DNA of 64,000 bases from CAZMGG01 sp964565715 (GCA_964565715.1 CAZMGG010000008.1:1-64000); one strand, 5' to 3'; positions 33,044-42,901 are shown, counted from the stretch's first letter. Notes: generated by a model not told the origin, from the sequence alone. Program-made: numbers and translations.

Positions 33044-33535
33044 ATGCGAACGCTCTCCCGCCCGTTCCTCCGTCTGTTGCTGCCCCTCGTGGGACTGGTC
33101 GCCGGGCTGCAGGCCCAGACCCAGGCGCCGAAGGTCCAGGTGTTCATCCTCATGGGGCAGTCCAACATGGTCGGCTTCGGGCGGATCGCCGATCCCGGCA
33201 AGCCGGGCACGTTGGAGCAGCTGTGCAAGGAGAAGGGCCGCTATCCCCACCTGCGGGCGCCGTTCGTGCTGGCCACCATCGGCTTCGATGGGATGGACCT
33301 GAGGGGCCACGGACTCACGGTGTTCGAGGCGCAGATGGCGGTCAGCGGTGAACGCGGCAAGTACCCGCAGTTCGCCGGCAACGTCCGTTCCATCGATGCC
33401 CGGCCGTTCTGGCGCACGAAGGAGCAGTCACCGAACCAGCGGCAGGGTCACCACTACTGGCACAACGCCGAGACCTACATGGAGGTTGGCGATGCGCTCG
33501 GCCGGGCGATGGTGGAACTCCGGAACAAGCGCTGA
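33044..33535 (+). CDS. Short SGNH/sialate O-acetylesterase-like hydrolase
   Basis: A 163-residue secreted protein with a signal peptide (LLLPLVGLVAGLQAQ). The block I motif VFILMGQSNMVGFG has the nucleophile Ser in GQSNM, as in SASA-family carbohydrate esterases (PF03629). The C-terminal part QGHHYWHNAETYMEVGDALG has the place and look of the helix near the catalytic His. Family members usually have 230-280 residues, so the middle of the fold, including the oxyanion blocks, appears missing. It could be a minimal or degenerate esterase. It is upstream of the serine dehydratase gene by 24 bp. Confidence 0.6.
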   Translation: MRTLSRPFLRLLLPLVGLVAGLQAQTQAPKVQVFILMGQSNMVGFGRIADPGKPGTLEQLCKEKGRYPHLRAPFVLATIGFDGMDLRGHGLTVFEAQMAVSGERGKYPQFAGNVRSIDARPFWRTKEQSPNQRQGHHYWHNAETYMEVGDALGRAMVELRNKR

Positions 33536-33559
33536 GGCGCGGGCCGGTAACATCGTCGC

Positions 33560-35140
33560 GTGCCCGCCACCCTGCCCCCCAGCATCTTCAACGACGTCGT
33601 CGGCCCCGTCATGCGAGGGCCGTCGAGCTCGCACTCGGCGGCTTCGGTCCGGATCGGCCGGCTCGCTCGCGACCTGTGCGGCGGCCAGCCCGAGCGCGTG
33701 CTGGTCGAGTTCGACACCGAGGGGTCCCTGCCGACCACCCATCAGAGCCAGGGCTCGGACATGGGGCTGTTCGGCGGGTTGCTGGGCTGGGAGGCCGACG
33801 ACGAACGCCTGCCGGAGTCGGCGGCCGCCCTGCGTGAGGCGGGCATCGGACTCGAGATCCGCTACGCGGAGCTGCACGATCCGCATCCCAACACCTATCG
33901 CCTGACCCTCTGGAAGGCCGGCGTCGACCACCGGTTGGTCGCCATCTCCACCGGCGGCGGGATGATCGAGGTGATCGGGATCGATGGATCGCCGGTGTCG
34001 CTGTTCGGCGACTACGCCGTGACGATCCTCGATGTCGCCGGCGATGGGCGTGAAGTGGCGGCAGCGATCGAACGACGCGCATCCTGCGACGCGGTGCAGG
34101 TCATCGACCGGCCGACGACCCGCGTGCTCGTCATGGCACGCGAGATCGTCGCCGACGACGTTCTCGCCGGCCTGCCCGGCGTGCGCCGCGTCCGGCGTCT
34201 GCGCCCGGTCCTGCCGGTGCTGTCGCAGAAGGGCCTGTCGGTGCCCTTCCTGCACGCCGGGGAGCTGCAGGCTGCGGGCGATCCGACGGCGCGCCGTCTG
34301 TCGGACTTCGCCATCGACTACGAGTGCGCCCGGGGCGGCATCGATGCCGGTGCCGTGTTCGCGCAGATGCGGCGGATCCATGGGATCGTCGTCGCCGGCA
34401 TCCGGCAGGGTCTCGCCGGCACCGACTACCGCGATCGCATCCTGCCGCGGCAGAGCCACCGCTTCGCCGACCGGCTGGAACGCGGCGAACTGCTCGAGGG
34501 CGGCATCCTCAACCGCACGATCCTCTACGTGACGGCGTTGATGGAGGTGAAGAGCGCGATGGGCGTCATCGTCGCCGCGCCGACCGCCGGCTCGTGCGCC
34601 ACGTTCCCGGCCACCTGCGTCGCCGCCGCCGAGGCGATCGGTGCCGACGAGGAACGGACCCTGCGGGCGATGCTGGCCGCCGGTCTGATCGGCGTGTTCG
34701 TGGCGACGCGGTCGAGCTTCGCGGCCGAGGTGGGCGGCTGCCAGGCGGAGACCGGCGCCGGCGCGGCGATGGCGGCGGCAGCGCTGGTCGAGCTGGCCGG
34801 CGGCACCGCGGCCCAGGGGCTGTCGGCGGCGAGCCAGGCGCTGCAGAACGTGCTGGGCCTGGTCTGCGATCCGATCGCCAACCGCGTCGAGGCGCCGTGC
34901 CTCGGCCGGAACGTCGCCGGCGCGGCCAATGCGCTCGCCTGCGCCAACATGGCGCTGGCCGGCTACGACCACCTGATCCCGCTGGACCAGGTGCTCGACG
35001 CCCATCGGCAGATCAGCGAGAACATGGCGCGGGAACTGCGCTGCACGGCGCTGGGCGGGTTGTCGGTCACGCCGGCGTCGAAGGCGATCGAGGCGCGGCT
35101 GTGCGGCGGCGGCGGCTGTGGCAGCTGCGGCGTCGGGTAG
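33560..35140 (+). CDS. sdaA: L-serine ammonia-lyase (iron-sulphur dependent serine dehydratase)
   Basis: Converts L-serine to pyruvate and ammonia. The 526-residue single chain has the beta domain first (GPVMRGPSSSHSAASVRIGR) and the alpha domain second. The alpha domain contains cluster-type cysteines in AGSCATFPA, GGCQAETGA and LVCDPIANRVEAPC, which would hold the 4Fe-4S cluster. The start is GTG 33560; the next in-frame ATG would cut the conserved N-terminus. It ends in a Gly/Cys-rich tail (CGGGGCGSCG). The gene follows the small esterase, and a functional link between them is not evident. Confidence 0.92.
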   Translation: MPATLPPSIFNDVVGPVMRGPSSSHSAASVRIGRLARDLCGGQPERVLVEFDTEGSLPTTHQSQGSDMGLFGGLLGWEADDERLPESAAALREAGIGLEIRYAELHDPHPNTYRLTLWKAGVDHRLVAISTGGGMIEVIGIDGSPVSLFGDYAVTILDVAGDGREVAAAIERRASCDAVQVIDRPTTRVLVMAREIVADDVLAGLPGVRRVRRLRPVLPVLSQKGLSVPFLHAGELQAAGDPTARRLSDFAIDYECARGGIDAGAVFAQMRRIHGIVVAGIRQGLAGTDYRDRILPRQSHRFADRLERGELLEGGILNRTILYVTALMEVKSAMGVIVAAPTAGSCATFPATCVAAAEAIGADEERTLRAMLAAGLIGVFVATRSSFAAEVGGCQAETGAGAAMAAAALVELAGGTAAQGLSAASQALQNVLGLVCDPIANRVEAPCLGRNVAGAANALACANMALAGYDHLIPLDQVLDAHRQISENMARELRCTALGGLSVTPASKAIEARLCGGGGCGSCGVG

Positions 35141-35238
35141 CGCCCGCGCGCGGTGCAGGATCCGGGGGAAGATCGTCGCGGTGGGGGCGTCCCACGGCCG
35201 CTTCCGCACAGGACCCACCGGATCCCGGAGACCAGACC

Positions 35239-36219
35239 ATGACCCACCGCTCGCACGTGCTCCTCGCCTCGTTCGTGTCCCTCGGCATCGTCGCCGCCCA
35301 GGAAGGCGCCCGCACCGAGTCGGCGCCGGCGGCCCGCGCCGCCACCTTCGTGCTCGACGCCGGCACCCATGAGATCCCGGCGCTGATCGACCGGGTCGCC
35401 GAGCACCTCCAGTACAACATCCTCTACAACCAGAACGAACTGGGCAACGCCGGCTCGGTCCGGACCATGCGGCGCACCGAGGTGGATCGCCAGGGCTGCT
35501 GGGAGCTGTTCGGCTCGCTGCTCTACCACAAGGGCCTGGCGATCCTGCCGCTCGACCCGGCGAAGGGCTTCTACGAGGTCGTCGGCATGCAGGGCCCGCG
35601 CGCCCGGGAGATCGCGACGTCGTCGATGTACGTGCCGAGCGACCAGATCGAGCAGTACGCCAACCAGAAGGCGACGCCGATCCTGACCTCGGTGGCGCTG
35701 CAGAACATCAACGCCACCATCGCCACCAACGCGCTGCGACCGTTCTTCGCCCAGTCCGGCGGTCCCGGCATGAGCGGCCTGTCGCTCGGCAACGTCGGCA
35801 ACAACAGCCACCTGCTGGTGCAGGGCTACGGCCCGCAGGTGGCGGCGGCGTGCCGGCTGCTGCGGCTGGTCGACGTCGGCGGTGACGCCGGCAGCGTGAT
35901 CCAGGTCGTGCGGCTGGAGCACGCACCGGCCCAGGACATCGTCGCCCGCCTGGACGAGACCTTCGGGCCCGCCATGCAGGCGCAGATGCAGCAGGGCATG
36001 ACCCTGGGCGTGCCGTTCCGGTCGGTGGCGCACCCGGCCCTCAACGCCGTCATCCTGAGCGGCACCGAACAGCAGGTGCGCGAGGCGCTGACCCTGGTGG
36101 CGAGGCTCGACGCGCCGGCGGCGGCGGAAGTGCCGCTGTCGACGTCGATCGAGCAGCGGCTGCGTCAGCTCGAGCAGCGGATCGAACGGCTGGAACGGCA
36201 GCTCGCCGGCGGCAAGTAG
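35239..36219 (+). CDS. Secretin N-domain (NolW-like) protein without pore domain
   Basis: 326 residues with a signal peptide. An N0/STN-like region (EIPALIDRVAEHLQYNILYN) is followed by two NolW-like modules. The second, IQVVRLEHAPAQDIVARLDETF...VAHPALNAVILSGTEQQV, is typical of GspD/PilQ N1-N2 domains. It ends in a coiled coil (QRLRQLEQRIERLERQL). The secretin beta-barrel is absent, so this is not a complete secretin. It could be an accessory periplasmic ring protein for the pseudopilin system at 5928-8988. GGAG 8 bases upstream of ATG 35239 supports the start. Confidence 0.7.
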   Translation: MTHRSHVLLASFVSLGIVAAQEGARTESAPAARAATFVLDAGTHEIPALIDRVAEHLQYNILYNQNELGNAGSVRTMRRTEVDRQGCWELFGSLLYHKGLAILPLDPAKGFYEVVGMQGPRAREIATSSMYVPSDQIEQYANQKATPILTSVALQNINATIATNALRPFFAQSGGPGMSGLSLGNVGNNSHLLVQGYGPQVAAACRLLRLVDVGGDAGSVIQVVRLEHAPAQDIVARLDETFGPAMQAQMQQGMTLGVPFRSVAHPALNAVILSGTEQQVREALTLVARLDAPAAAEVPLSTSIEQRLRQLEQRIERLERQLAGGK

Positions 36220-36241
36220 CCGGCCGCGCCGGCGCCTGGGC

Positions 36242-37063
36242 TCAGTTGCCCAGGTGCCAGCGGCCGTCGATGCGGACGAAGCGGAGCGGCCGGTCGATGC
36301 CCGCACCCTCGAACACCGCCTCATCGCCCTTCGCGTCCAGGACCGGCGTCAGGTTCTGCGCCTTCTCCAGGCCCTGGCGCAGCAGGGCCGCCTTGTCCTT
36401 GCCGAAGTCGGCGATGGTCTCGGCGAAGCGCTCGGCGCCCTTCTCCCGCAGGCGGGCGAGTTCCTCGGGCGTGGCGTAGGTTTCGATCAGCTTCTGGTGC
36501 TCCTTCCGGGTCAGCAGCAGGAGCATGTCGGCGATGGCGGCCTTCAGTTCGGCCGGGGGCGCGGCGGCGGCGGCGGCGCGGCCGTAGGGCGCGAACGGCT
36601 GGTTGTTGAAGTCGCCGCCGACGAACAGCAGGTCCTGCTCGGGGGTGGCGCCGGGCGCCAGCATCAGGTTGAAGGACTCGGCATCACCCATCGGGTCGCC
36701 GCCGCGTTCGCGGAACCAGATCAGGTGCGGGTTGCCGTGCGTCTCGGTCAGCAGGAACGGGTGCTCCTTGCCACGCAGGGTCATCGTGCCGGCCAGGAAG
36801 ATGCGCATCTTCTGCAGCGGCTCGTGGAACTTCGCCGGGATGCGGGCCGCGACCTGCGGATCGACCTGGAACACCAGCAGGTCGACGCGGGCCTTCTTGC
36901 CGAGACGTTCGCCCAGCGCGGCGTCGGCGCGCCAGGTGCCGGCCAGCCGGCTGGCCACCACGTTCTCCGGATCGGGCTGCACCTGCAGGGGCGTCTGGGC
37001 GGTCAGCAGGCCGGTGAGGCCGGTGAGGAGGAGGAGCGAGAGCGAGGACGATGCGTGCATCAT
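36242..37063 (-). CDS. Secreted hypothetical protein
   Basis: 273 residues with a signal peptide (LLLLTGLTGLLTAQ). The middle has beta-type segments (GTWRADAALG, FLAGTMTLRG, PFLLTETHGNPHLIWF). A long charged helical part follows (KEHQKLIETYATPEELARL...FGKDKAALLRQGLEKAQ), then a final strand region (PLRFVRIDGRWHLGN). No family is recognised. It is convergent with the secretin-N-domain gene (22 bp apart) and divergent from the GT39-like gene. Confidence 0.6.
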   Translation of the reverse strand: MMHASSSLSLLLLTGLTGLLTAQTPLQVQPDPENVVASRLAGTWRADAALGERLGKKARVDLLVFQVDPQVAARIPAKFHEPLQKMRIFLAGTMTLRGKEHPFLLTETHGNPHLIWFRERGGDPMGDAESFNLMLAPGATPEQDLLFVGGDFNNQPFAPYGRAAAAAAPPAELKAAIADMLLLLTRKEHQKLIETYATPEELARLREKGAERFAETIADFGKDKAALLRQGLEKAQNLTPVLDAKGDEAVFEGAGIDRPLRFVRIDGRWHLGN

Positions 37064-37173
37064 GGGAATGGTGCGCTTGCGGGCGGACGGGACAAGTACC
37101 GCGGCGGGAACGGCACGGATCGGGGCGCTGCATTGACCCGGGCGTGGCCTTTGGGCAACGTGCGCGCCGCCTC

Positions 37174-39096
37174 GTGAATACCGACTCTCGCCCGCGCCCA
37201 TCCTGGACCGTGGCCCTGCTGTGCAGCGGCATCGCCACCGCCGCGGCGCTGGCGGCGGCGTGGGTCAGCGACGACGGCATGGTGACCTTCCGCACCGTCG
37301 AGAACCTGGCCGGGGGCGACGGCTTCCGCTGGAACGTCGCCGAGCGGACCCAGACCGCGACGCACCCGCTGTGGATCCTGCTGCTGGCGGGCTGCCGGTG
37401 GCTCACCGGCGAGCTGTACCTGACCGCCATCACCGTGAGCCTCCTGTGCACCGCCGGTGCGACGTTGCTGGTGGCGCGGCTGGCGCGATCGAACGCGACG
37501 GCGCTGGTGACCGTGCCGCTGGCGATGCTGGCGTCGCGGACGGGGACGGCCTACGCCACGGGTGGGCTGGAGAACCCGCTCACCTACCTGCTGGTGGCGG
37601 CGTTCGCCGGGGCGTGGTTCGCCGAGGGGCCGCGGCCGGCGCGGGTGCGGCGGCTCGGGCTGCTGGCAGCGCTGCTGGTGCTGGCGCGCATCGATCTCGT
37701 GCTGCTGGTGCTGCCGTGCGTCGTCGCCTCTCTGCGCGGCGTGCCGTGGCGGGCGGCCGGGCGGGCGCTGCTGCCCGGCGGGGTGCTGCTGGTGCTGTGG
37801 GGCGCCTTCGCGCTGCTCTACTTCGGCACCGCCATCCCGACGCCGGGCTACGCCAAGGCGATGGCGCTGGACGTGCCCGCGGGCGAACTGGCGCGGCAGG
37901 GGCTGCGCTACCTCGCCGACCTGGGGTGGCGCGACCCGGCGACGGCGCTGCTGCTCGGCGCGGCGGTGATGCTGGGCCTCGGCGCCGCCCGCGGGCGCGC
38001 GGCTGGCGCCGTGGCGCCGGCGCTGGGCATCGCGTTGCAGGTCGTCTACACGCTGAAGATCGGCGGCGACTTCATGGCCGGCCGCTTCTTCTCGGCGGCC
38101 CTGTTCCTGGCGATGGCGACCCTGGCGGCGGTGCTGCGGCCGCGCGGCGCAGCGCTGCTGGCGGTGGGCCTGGGGGCGGCGGCGGCGGTGGCGCCCGGCT
38201 GGCCGGCGTGGCTGCGGCCGGTGCCGCCCGCCGCCGAGGCGCGGATGGAGCACGGGATCGCCGACGAACGCAGCTACTACGCCGAGCACCTCGCCCTGTG
38301 GAGTCCCCGGCGCGACTGGCCCGAATACGGCGCGTTCGTGCGGCCGCTGCAGGCGGCGGGCAGGACGCGGCCGATGGTGGCGCTGGCCCACGCGGTGGGC
38401 CATTTCGGCCTGCAGGCGGGACCGCTGGTGCACCTGGTGGAGCCGTGGATCTGCGACCCGCTGCTGGTGCGCCTGCCGTTGGCGGATCCGGCGCACTGGC
38501 GGATCGGCCACTTCACGCGGCGGGTGCCGGAGGGCTACCTGGAGACGCTGGCCAGCGGCGAGAACCGCATCCATCACCCGGCCCTGCGGGAGTACCACGA
38601 CCTGCTGGCCGCGGTGCTGCGGGCGCCGCTGCTGGACGGCGCGCGGCTGCGGGCGCTGGGGCGGCTGTGGCTGGGCGACGGCGCCGAACTGCTGGCGCGC
38701 TACGTGCGCGAGGAGTATCGGCGGCCGCCGCTGGTCACCGTGCCTGCCGCCCGCCTGGCAGCGGACGTCGCGCCGGGCACGTTCTGGTTCGACCGCGACT
38801 GCGTGGTGGTGCGCGAGGGCGGTCTCCGCGTCGCGTTCGACGCGCCGGCGGACGGCGCCGCACTGTTGCTGGTCGCCGATGGCAGCGGCCAGGGCGAACT
38901 GCGCTTCTGCCGGGGCGAACAGGTCCTGGGCACGGCGCCGGTGGCGTTGGGCGCGTTCGGCGCCGCCGTGCAGCGCATCGCGGTGCCCGACGGCGCGCGC
39001 GGCTTCGACGCGGTGGAGGTGCACCTGTCGCTGCCGGGCGATCCGGCGGTGACCGTGCTGCCGGTGTTCGCGGTGCTCGGCCTGCGCCCCGAGTAG
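37174..39096 (+). CDS. Integral membrane glycosyltransferase, GT39/AftB-like
   Basis: 640 residues with about ten membrane helices in the first two thirds. The first outer loop reads SDDGMVTFRTVENLAGGDGF followed by RWN. The DD pair and 'F-R...NL..G.G..WN' wording are typical of GT-C enzymes that use lipid-linked sugars, such as the AftB-type family. The second half has an extracytoplasmic domain of mixed structure. The start is GTG 37174 (VNTDSRPRPSW). It is probably involved in glycosylating envelope polymers or proteins; donor and acceptor are unknown. Confidence 0.7.
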   Translation: MNTDSRPRPSWTVALLCSGIATAAALAAAWVSDDGMVTFRTVENLAGGDGFRWNVAERTQTATHPLWILLLAGCRWLTGELYLTAITVSLLCTAGATLLVARLARSNATALVTVPLAMLASRTGTAYATGGLENPLTYLLVAAFAGAWFAEGPRPARVRRLGLLAALLVLARIDLVLLVLPCVVASLRGVPWRAAGRALLPGGVLLVLWGAFALLYFGTAIPTPGYAKAMALDVPAGELARQGLRYLADLGWRDPATALLLGAAVMLGLGAARGRAAGAVAPALGIALQVVYTLKIGGDFMAGRFFSAALFLAMATLAAVLRPRGAALLAVGLGAAAAVAPGWPAWLRPVPPAAEARMEHGIADERSYYAEHLALWSPRRDWPEYGAFVRPLQAAGRTRPMVALAHAVGHFGLQAGPLVHLVEPWICDPLLVRLPLADPAHWRIGHFTRRVPEGYLETLASGENRIHHPALREYHDLLAAVLRAPLLDGARLRALGRLWLGDGAELLARYVREEYRRPPLVTVPAARLAADVAPGTFWFDRDCVVVREGGLRVAFDAPADGAALLLVADGSGQGELRFCRGEQVLGTAPVALGAFGAAVQRIAVPDGARGFDAVEVHLSLPGDPAVTVLPVFAVLGLRPE

Positions 39097-39124
39097 GGCG
39101 CAGGCCGGATGCCCGCCGCTGGCG

Positions 39125-40831
39125 TTACAGCGTGCCGAACTGCAGGCGCAGACCGTTCGAGCTGAGCATGCCGAGCGCGTTGACGCCGGGCACCATCGAC
39201 GCCACCTGGGCGTACGCCGACTGTCCGACCCAGGCCGGCGAGGCCGGCATGGTCACCGCCATCGATGCGGTGGGCGCGCCCAGCAGCAGGAACGTCGTGT
39301 CGAGGCCGACGTACTGCGGGCAGCCCGGCATGCCGAAGCTGGCCAGATCGATGCCGGGGTTCACCTGGGTGAAGCTCAGGATCAGGATGCTGATGCCGAG
39401 CCCCGCGGGCGGGATCTCGCTCACCTGCAGGGTGGCGGTGCTGCCGATCAGCGGCCGGCTCGAGGCGTTCAACGTCAGGCCGACCAGATCCGTGGCCGTC
39501 GACATGCCGACCGATGCCGACAGGTCTCGCGGACCAGGATTGCGATTGTTCATGCCGGGGCTGAAGCCGACCATGCAGGGCGTCCAACTGCCGGTGGTGT
39601 CGATCTCCTGATAGCGGAACTCGACGAGACCGCTGTTGTAGATCGCCACCTGGAAGGAGTTGGTTGCGCGCGGCGACGGCGGCGAGGCGAGCCAGATCGG
39701 CACGCTCTGCCAGGTCACGTAGGCGACGCCACCGCTCTCCTCGAAGGTGACCGTGCCGCCGCCGGCCGGGCTGGGATCGAGGTCGACGTAGCAGGCCGAG
39801 AACACGGGGCCCCGGCTCAGCAGGGCCGTGGGCGAGGTGTCACAGACGTAGCTGCCGTGGGTCGGTTGCTGGAGCCAGACGTTGCCATTCGACTCGACCA
39901 CCAGGGCGTTGGTCGAGCCGCCCGGGTAGGGGAAGGTGAACGACAGCGGCTGCGGCGTGGAGACCGCGTCGTCGCCGAGGCCCAGCGGCGCGGCGGTGTG
40001 GGTGAACCACTGGTTGCTGCCCGTCACCATGGTGTAGCCGCCCTGCAGGTTCGGGACGAACAGGTAGCTGTTGGTGACGCCGACCGAGCCGTTGAGATCG
40101 AAGGTGCCGACCGGGAACTGCTCGTAGAACGAGACCTTCTGGTCGTAGCAGCCGGTGCCGTACTTGTCGCTGTGCGCGACGCCGGCCGGGATCGTGTAGT
40201 CGAACAGCATCACGGCGGCGAAGTAGGACAACGCGCCGGTGGCGGCGGTCGGCGTCGCCGACGAGTTGCGCCGGGCCTTGTGCAGGGCATTGCTGCCCGC
40301 CGCGGTGTTCGGCACGGGGATGAACGACGGCGCGGTGGGCGCGGTGACGTCGACGCAGAGGTCGAGGCCCGAGCCGGGGTTGTAGGTGAACGGCGTGCTG
40401 AGCGTGATGTCGACGTAGTAGTCGTTCGGGGTGCCGCCGTTGGTGGGCAGGAGCGTCAGATTGCCGGTGAACACCGTCGCCACGTCGGGGCCGACGTTCG
40501 ACGCGAAGGCCGTGCTCATCGAGTTCCAGTCCAGCGGACTGGTCGACATCTGCACCGTGATGCCCGAGTAGACCTGGCCACCCGGATCGATCGTGCCGTT
40601 GATGGCGCGGCAGCGCAGCCGGGAGATGCTGATCGGGTGGTTGATGCCGCGGTCGGTCCAGTGCGTGGAGTCGTAGAGCATCTGGAACCGGAACGCCGTC
40701 GAGCGCCAGATCAGCGTGGTGTTGCCCGCGTAGCTGGTGTCCATGCCCGTGGGCACGACGATGGTCTGCTGGGCGGAGAGGAGAGGGAGGAGCGCGGCGC
40801 CGAGCGCCGCCGCGAGGCAGGGTCGAAGCAT
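39125..40831 (-). CDS. Large secreted protein of unknown function, paralogue of the divergent gene
   Basis: 568 residues with a signal peptide (LAAALGAALLPLLSAQ). It is beta-rich with low charge. The central part contains FTFPYPGGSTNALVVESNGN and VPIWLASPPSPRATNSFQVA, a nidogen-like layout of surface proteins. The C-terminal domain starts near SFGMPGCPQYVGLD. All these segments recur in the gene at 41123-42856, which is transcribed away from it, so the two are an inverted duplicate pair. Function is unknown; secretion to the cell surface or medium is inferred. The 291-bp region between the two starts must hold both promoters. Confidence 0.65.
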   Translation of the reverse strand: MLRPCLAAALGAALLPLLSAQQTIVVPTGMDTSYAGNTTLIWRSTAFRFQMLYDSTHWTDRGINHPISISRLRCRAINGTIDPGGQVYSGITVQMSTSPLDWNSMSTAFASNVGPDVATVFTGNLTLLPTNGGTPNDYYVDITLSTPFTYNPGSGLDLCVDVTAPTAPSFIPVPNTAAGSNALHKARRNSSATPTAATGALSYFAAVMLFDYTIPAGVAHSDKYGTGCYDQKVSFYEQFPVGTFDLNGSVGVTNSYLFVPNLQGGYTMVTGSNQWFTHTAAPLGLGDDAVSTPQPLSFTFPYPGGSTNALVVESNGNVWLQQPTHGSYVCDTSPTALLSRGPVFSACYVDLDPSPAGGGTVTFEESGGVAYVTWQSVPIWLASPPSPRATNSFQVAIYNSGLVEFRYQEIDTTGSWTPCMVGFSPGMNNRNPGPRDLSASVGMSTATDLVGLTLNASSRPLIGSTATLQVSEIPPAGLGISILILSFTQVNPGIDLASFGMPGCPQYVGLDTTFLLLGAPTASMAVTMPASPAWVGQSAYAQVASMVPGVNALGMLSSNGLRLQFGTL

Positions 40832-41122
40832 GATGGAGCCTGATGGGGAGGCTGCGATGCTGCCGCTCCGGCACCGTGCAGGGGCGGCCATGGGAGACCG
40901 ATGGATGCTAAGGGGCCGTCACGGTGGCGGAAGCCCCGCCCAAGTGCGGTAGAGAGCAAAGCGCGGGTCCCTGCGGCGCTCCGCCATCCATGACATGCCG
41001 CGATTGACCGATCCCGCCGTCCGCCGGACGATGCGCGCCGGACCCGGGCGACCGGGCCGTTCTTTCTCCCGTCCACGGCGTCCGTGGCCGAAGGCAGGGC
41101 GCCGACCACCATCGAGGTCTCC

Positions 41123-42856
41123 ATGCGCCTGATCACCACGTTGCTCCTGGCAGCCACCGTGCTGCCGGTGTTGCCGGCCCAGCTCACCGTCGTCACGCCG
41201 CCGGGCTACGACCTGCTGGAAGGCAACTCCAACAACGCCTTCCCCTGGAATCGCGGCACCGCCAGCATGCGCTACCAGCAGCTCTACGACAGCACGAGCT
41301 TCCCGGCGATCACCGGGCCCGTGCTGATCACGGGGATGCGGTTCCGCGCCAACGGCACCACGGCGACCTGGACCGGGGGCTCCTGGCCCAACGTGCAGAT
41401 CGACCTGTCGACCGCGACGGTCGACCACGCGGCGTTCAGCCTGACCTTCGACAGCAACCACGGACCGGATCGGACGACGGTCCACAACGGCAGCGTCACG
41501 GTGCAACCGGGCACCGGCAACGGCACCACGGTGCCGGGACCGTGGCACATCGCCATCACGTTCGGCGTGCCGTTCCTGTACGACCCTAGCAGCGGCAACG
41601 ACCTGTGCATGGACGTGATGCTGGACGGCGCCGGCTGGTCGGGCGGCAGCACCCAGGCCGATGCACACTCCGGCACCGCGCCGCCGGCGCTGTGCTCGCG
41701 GCTGTGGTTCGCCGGCAACCACCAGTCGCCGACGGCCGGCGGCAGCGCCGCCAACTACGGCATCATCACCGAGTTCACCTATGTGCCGCCGCAGGGCTAC
41801 GCCCGGGCCAGCACCTACGGCCAGGGCTGCTACTTCGATGCGATCTCGTGGTACGAATCGTTCCCGGTGGGGACCTTCGACCTCGGCAGCGCCACCAGCA
41901 CCAACAGCATCATGGTGATTCCGACGGGGACCGGCTGGTTCGTGGCGCCGGTGGGCTCGCCGTGGGTGCCGCCGGTGTCCGCCAACCTCGGACTGGCCGA
42001 CGACTCGGTGACCCCGCCGATCAGCCTGCCCTTCACCTTCCCCTATCCCGGCGGGTCGACCACCGCGATCCAGATCGAATCGAACGGCAACGTCTGGCTG
42101 CAGGCGCCCACCCACGCGAGCTTCATCTGCAACACCTCGCCCGGAGCGCTGCTGTCGCGCGGACCGGTGATCAGCGCCTTCTACGATGACCTGGATCCGA
42201 GCGCGACCGGCGGCGGCTCGGTGCACTACGACGTCGACCCCAGTGGACAGATCGTCTACATCACCTGGGTCGGCGTGCCGATCTGGCTGGCCTCGCCGCC
42301 GCCGTCGCGGCCGACCAACACCTTCCAGGTCGCCCTGTACTCCAGCGGGCAGGTGGAACTGCGCTACCAGGGCATGGACAGCACCGGCAGCTGGACGTCG
42401 ACGCTGACCGGCATGAGCCCGGGCATGGCCAACCTGAATCCGGGCAACCGTGACATCTCGGCGGCGATGCCGTTCCTGACCCGGCCGGATTCGCTGCCCC
42501 TGGCGATGGCTCCGGTGGGCCGGCCGGTGGTGGGCAGCACGACGTTCGGCCTGCGCATCGGCAACATCCAGCCCCAGAGCCTGCTCGGCGCCCTGGTGCT
42601 CAGCCTCGGCCAGTTCAATCCCGGCCTCAGCCTGCAGGGCCTCGGCATGCCCGACTGCTACCAATACGTGGGCAGCGACGCGGTGATCATCGTGCCGTTC
42701 GCCGGCAGCTCGGCGACGGTGCCGATGAACGTGCCGAACAACCCGGTCCTGGCGGGGCTGCGCCTGTACGGCCAGGCGGTGTCGTTCCTGCCCGGCATCA
42801 ACCCGCTCGGCATGGTGTCGTCGAACGGCGTGGCCATGCAGGTGGACCTGCTCTAG
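41123..42856 (+). CDS. Large secreted protein of unknown function, paralogue of the divergent gene
   Basis: 577 residues with a signal peptide (LLLAATVLPVLPAQ). It shares with the 39125-40831 product the segments RYQQLYDSTSF, FPYPGGSTTAIQIESNGNVW, GVPIWLASPPPSRPTNTFQV and LGMPDCYQYVGSD, the last marking a C-terminal beta domain. Conserved Cys residues (YGQGCYF, ICNTSPG, MPDCYQ) suggest disulphides in the exported form. No enzyme motif is seen. It is divergent from its paralogue, with a 291-bp shared upstream region. Confidence 0.65.
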   Translation: MRLITTLLLAATVLPVLPAQLTVVTPPGYDLLEGNSNNAFPWNRGTASMRYQQLYDSTSFPAITGPVLITGMRFRANGTTATWTGGSWPNVQIDLSTATVDHAAFSLTFDSNHGPDRTTVHNGSVTVQPGTGNGTTVPGPWHIAITFGVPFLYDPSSGNDLCMDVMLDGAGWSGGSTQADAHSGTAPPALCSRLWFAGNHQSPTAGGSAANYGIITEFTYVPPQGYARASTYGQGCYFDAISWYESFPVGTFDLGSATSTNSIMVIPTGTGWFVAPVGSPWVPPVSANLGLADDSVTPPISLPFTFPYPGGSTTAIQIESNGNVWLQAPTHASFICNTSPGALLSRGPVISAFYDDLDPSATGGGSVHYDVDPSGQIVYITWVGVPIWLASPPPSRPTNTFQVALYSSGQVELRYQGMDSTGSWTSTLTGMSPGMANLNPGNRDISAAMPFLTRPDSLPLAMAPVGRPVVGSTTFGLRIGNIQPQSLLGALVLSLGQFNPGLSLQGLGMPDCYQYVGSDAVIIVPFAGSSATVPMNVPNNPVLAGLRLYGQAVSFLPGINPLGMVSSNGVAMQVDLL

Positions 42857-42901
42857 CGCGTCTCCGACCTGCGGCCCCCATGGTGGCCGGCCAGGCGCCG
42901 G

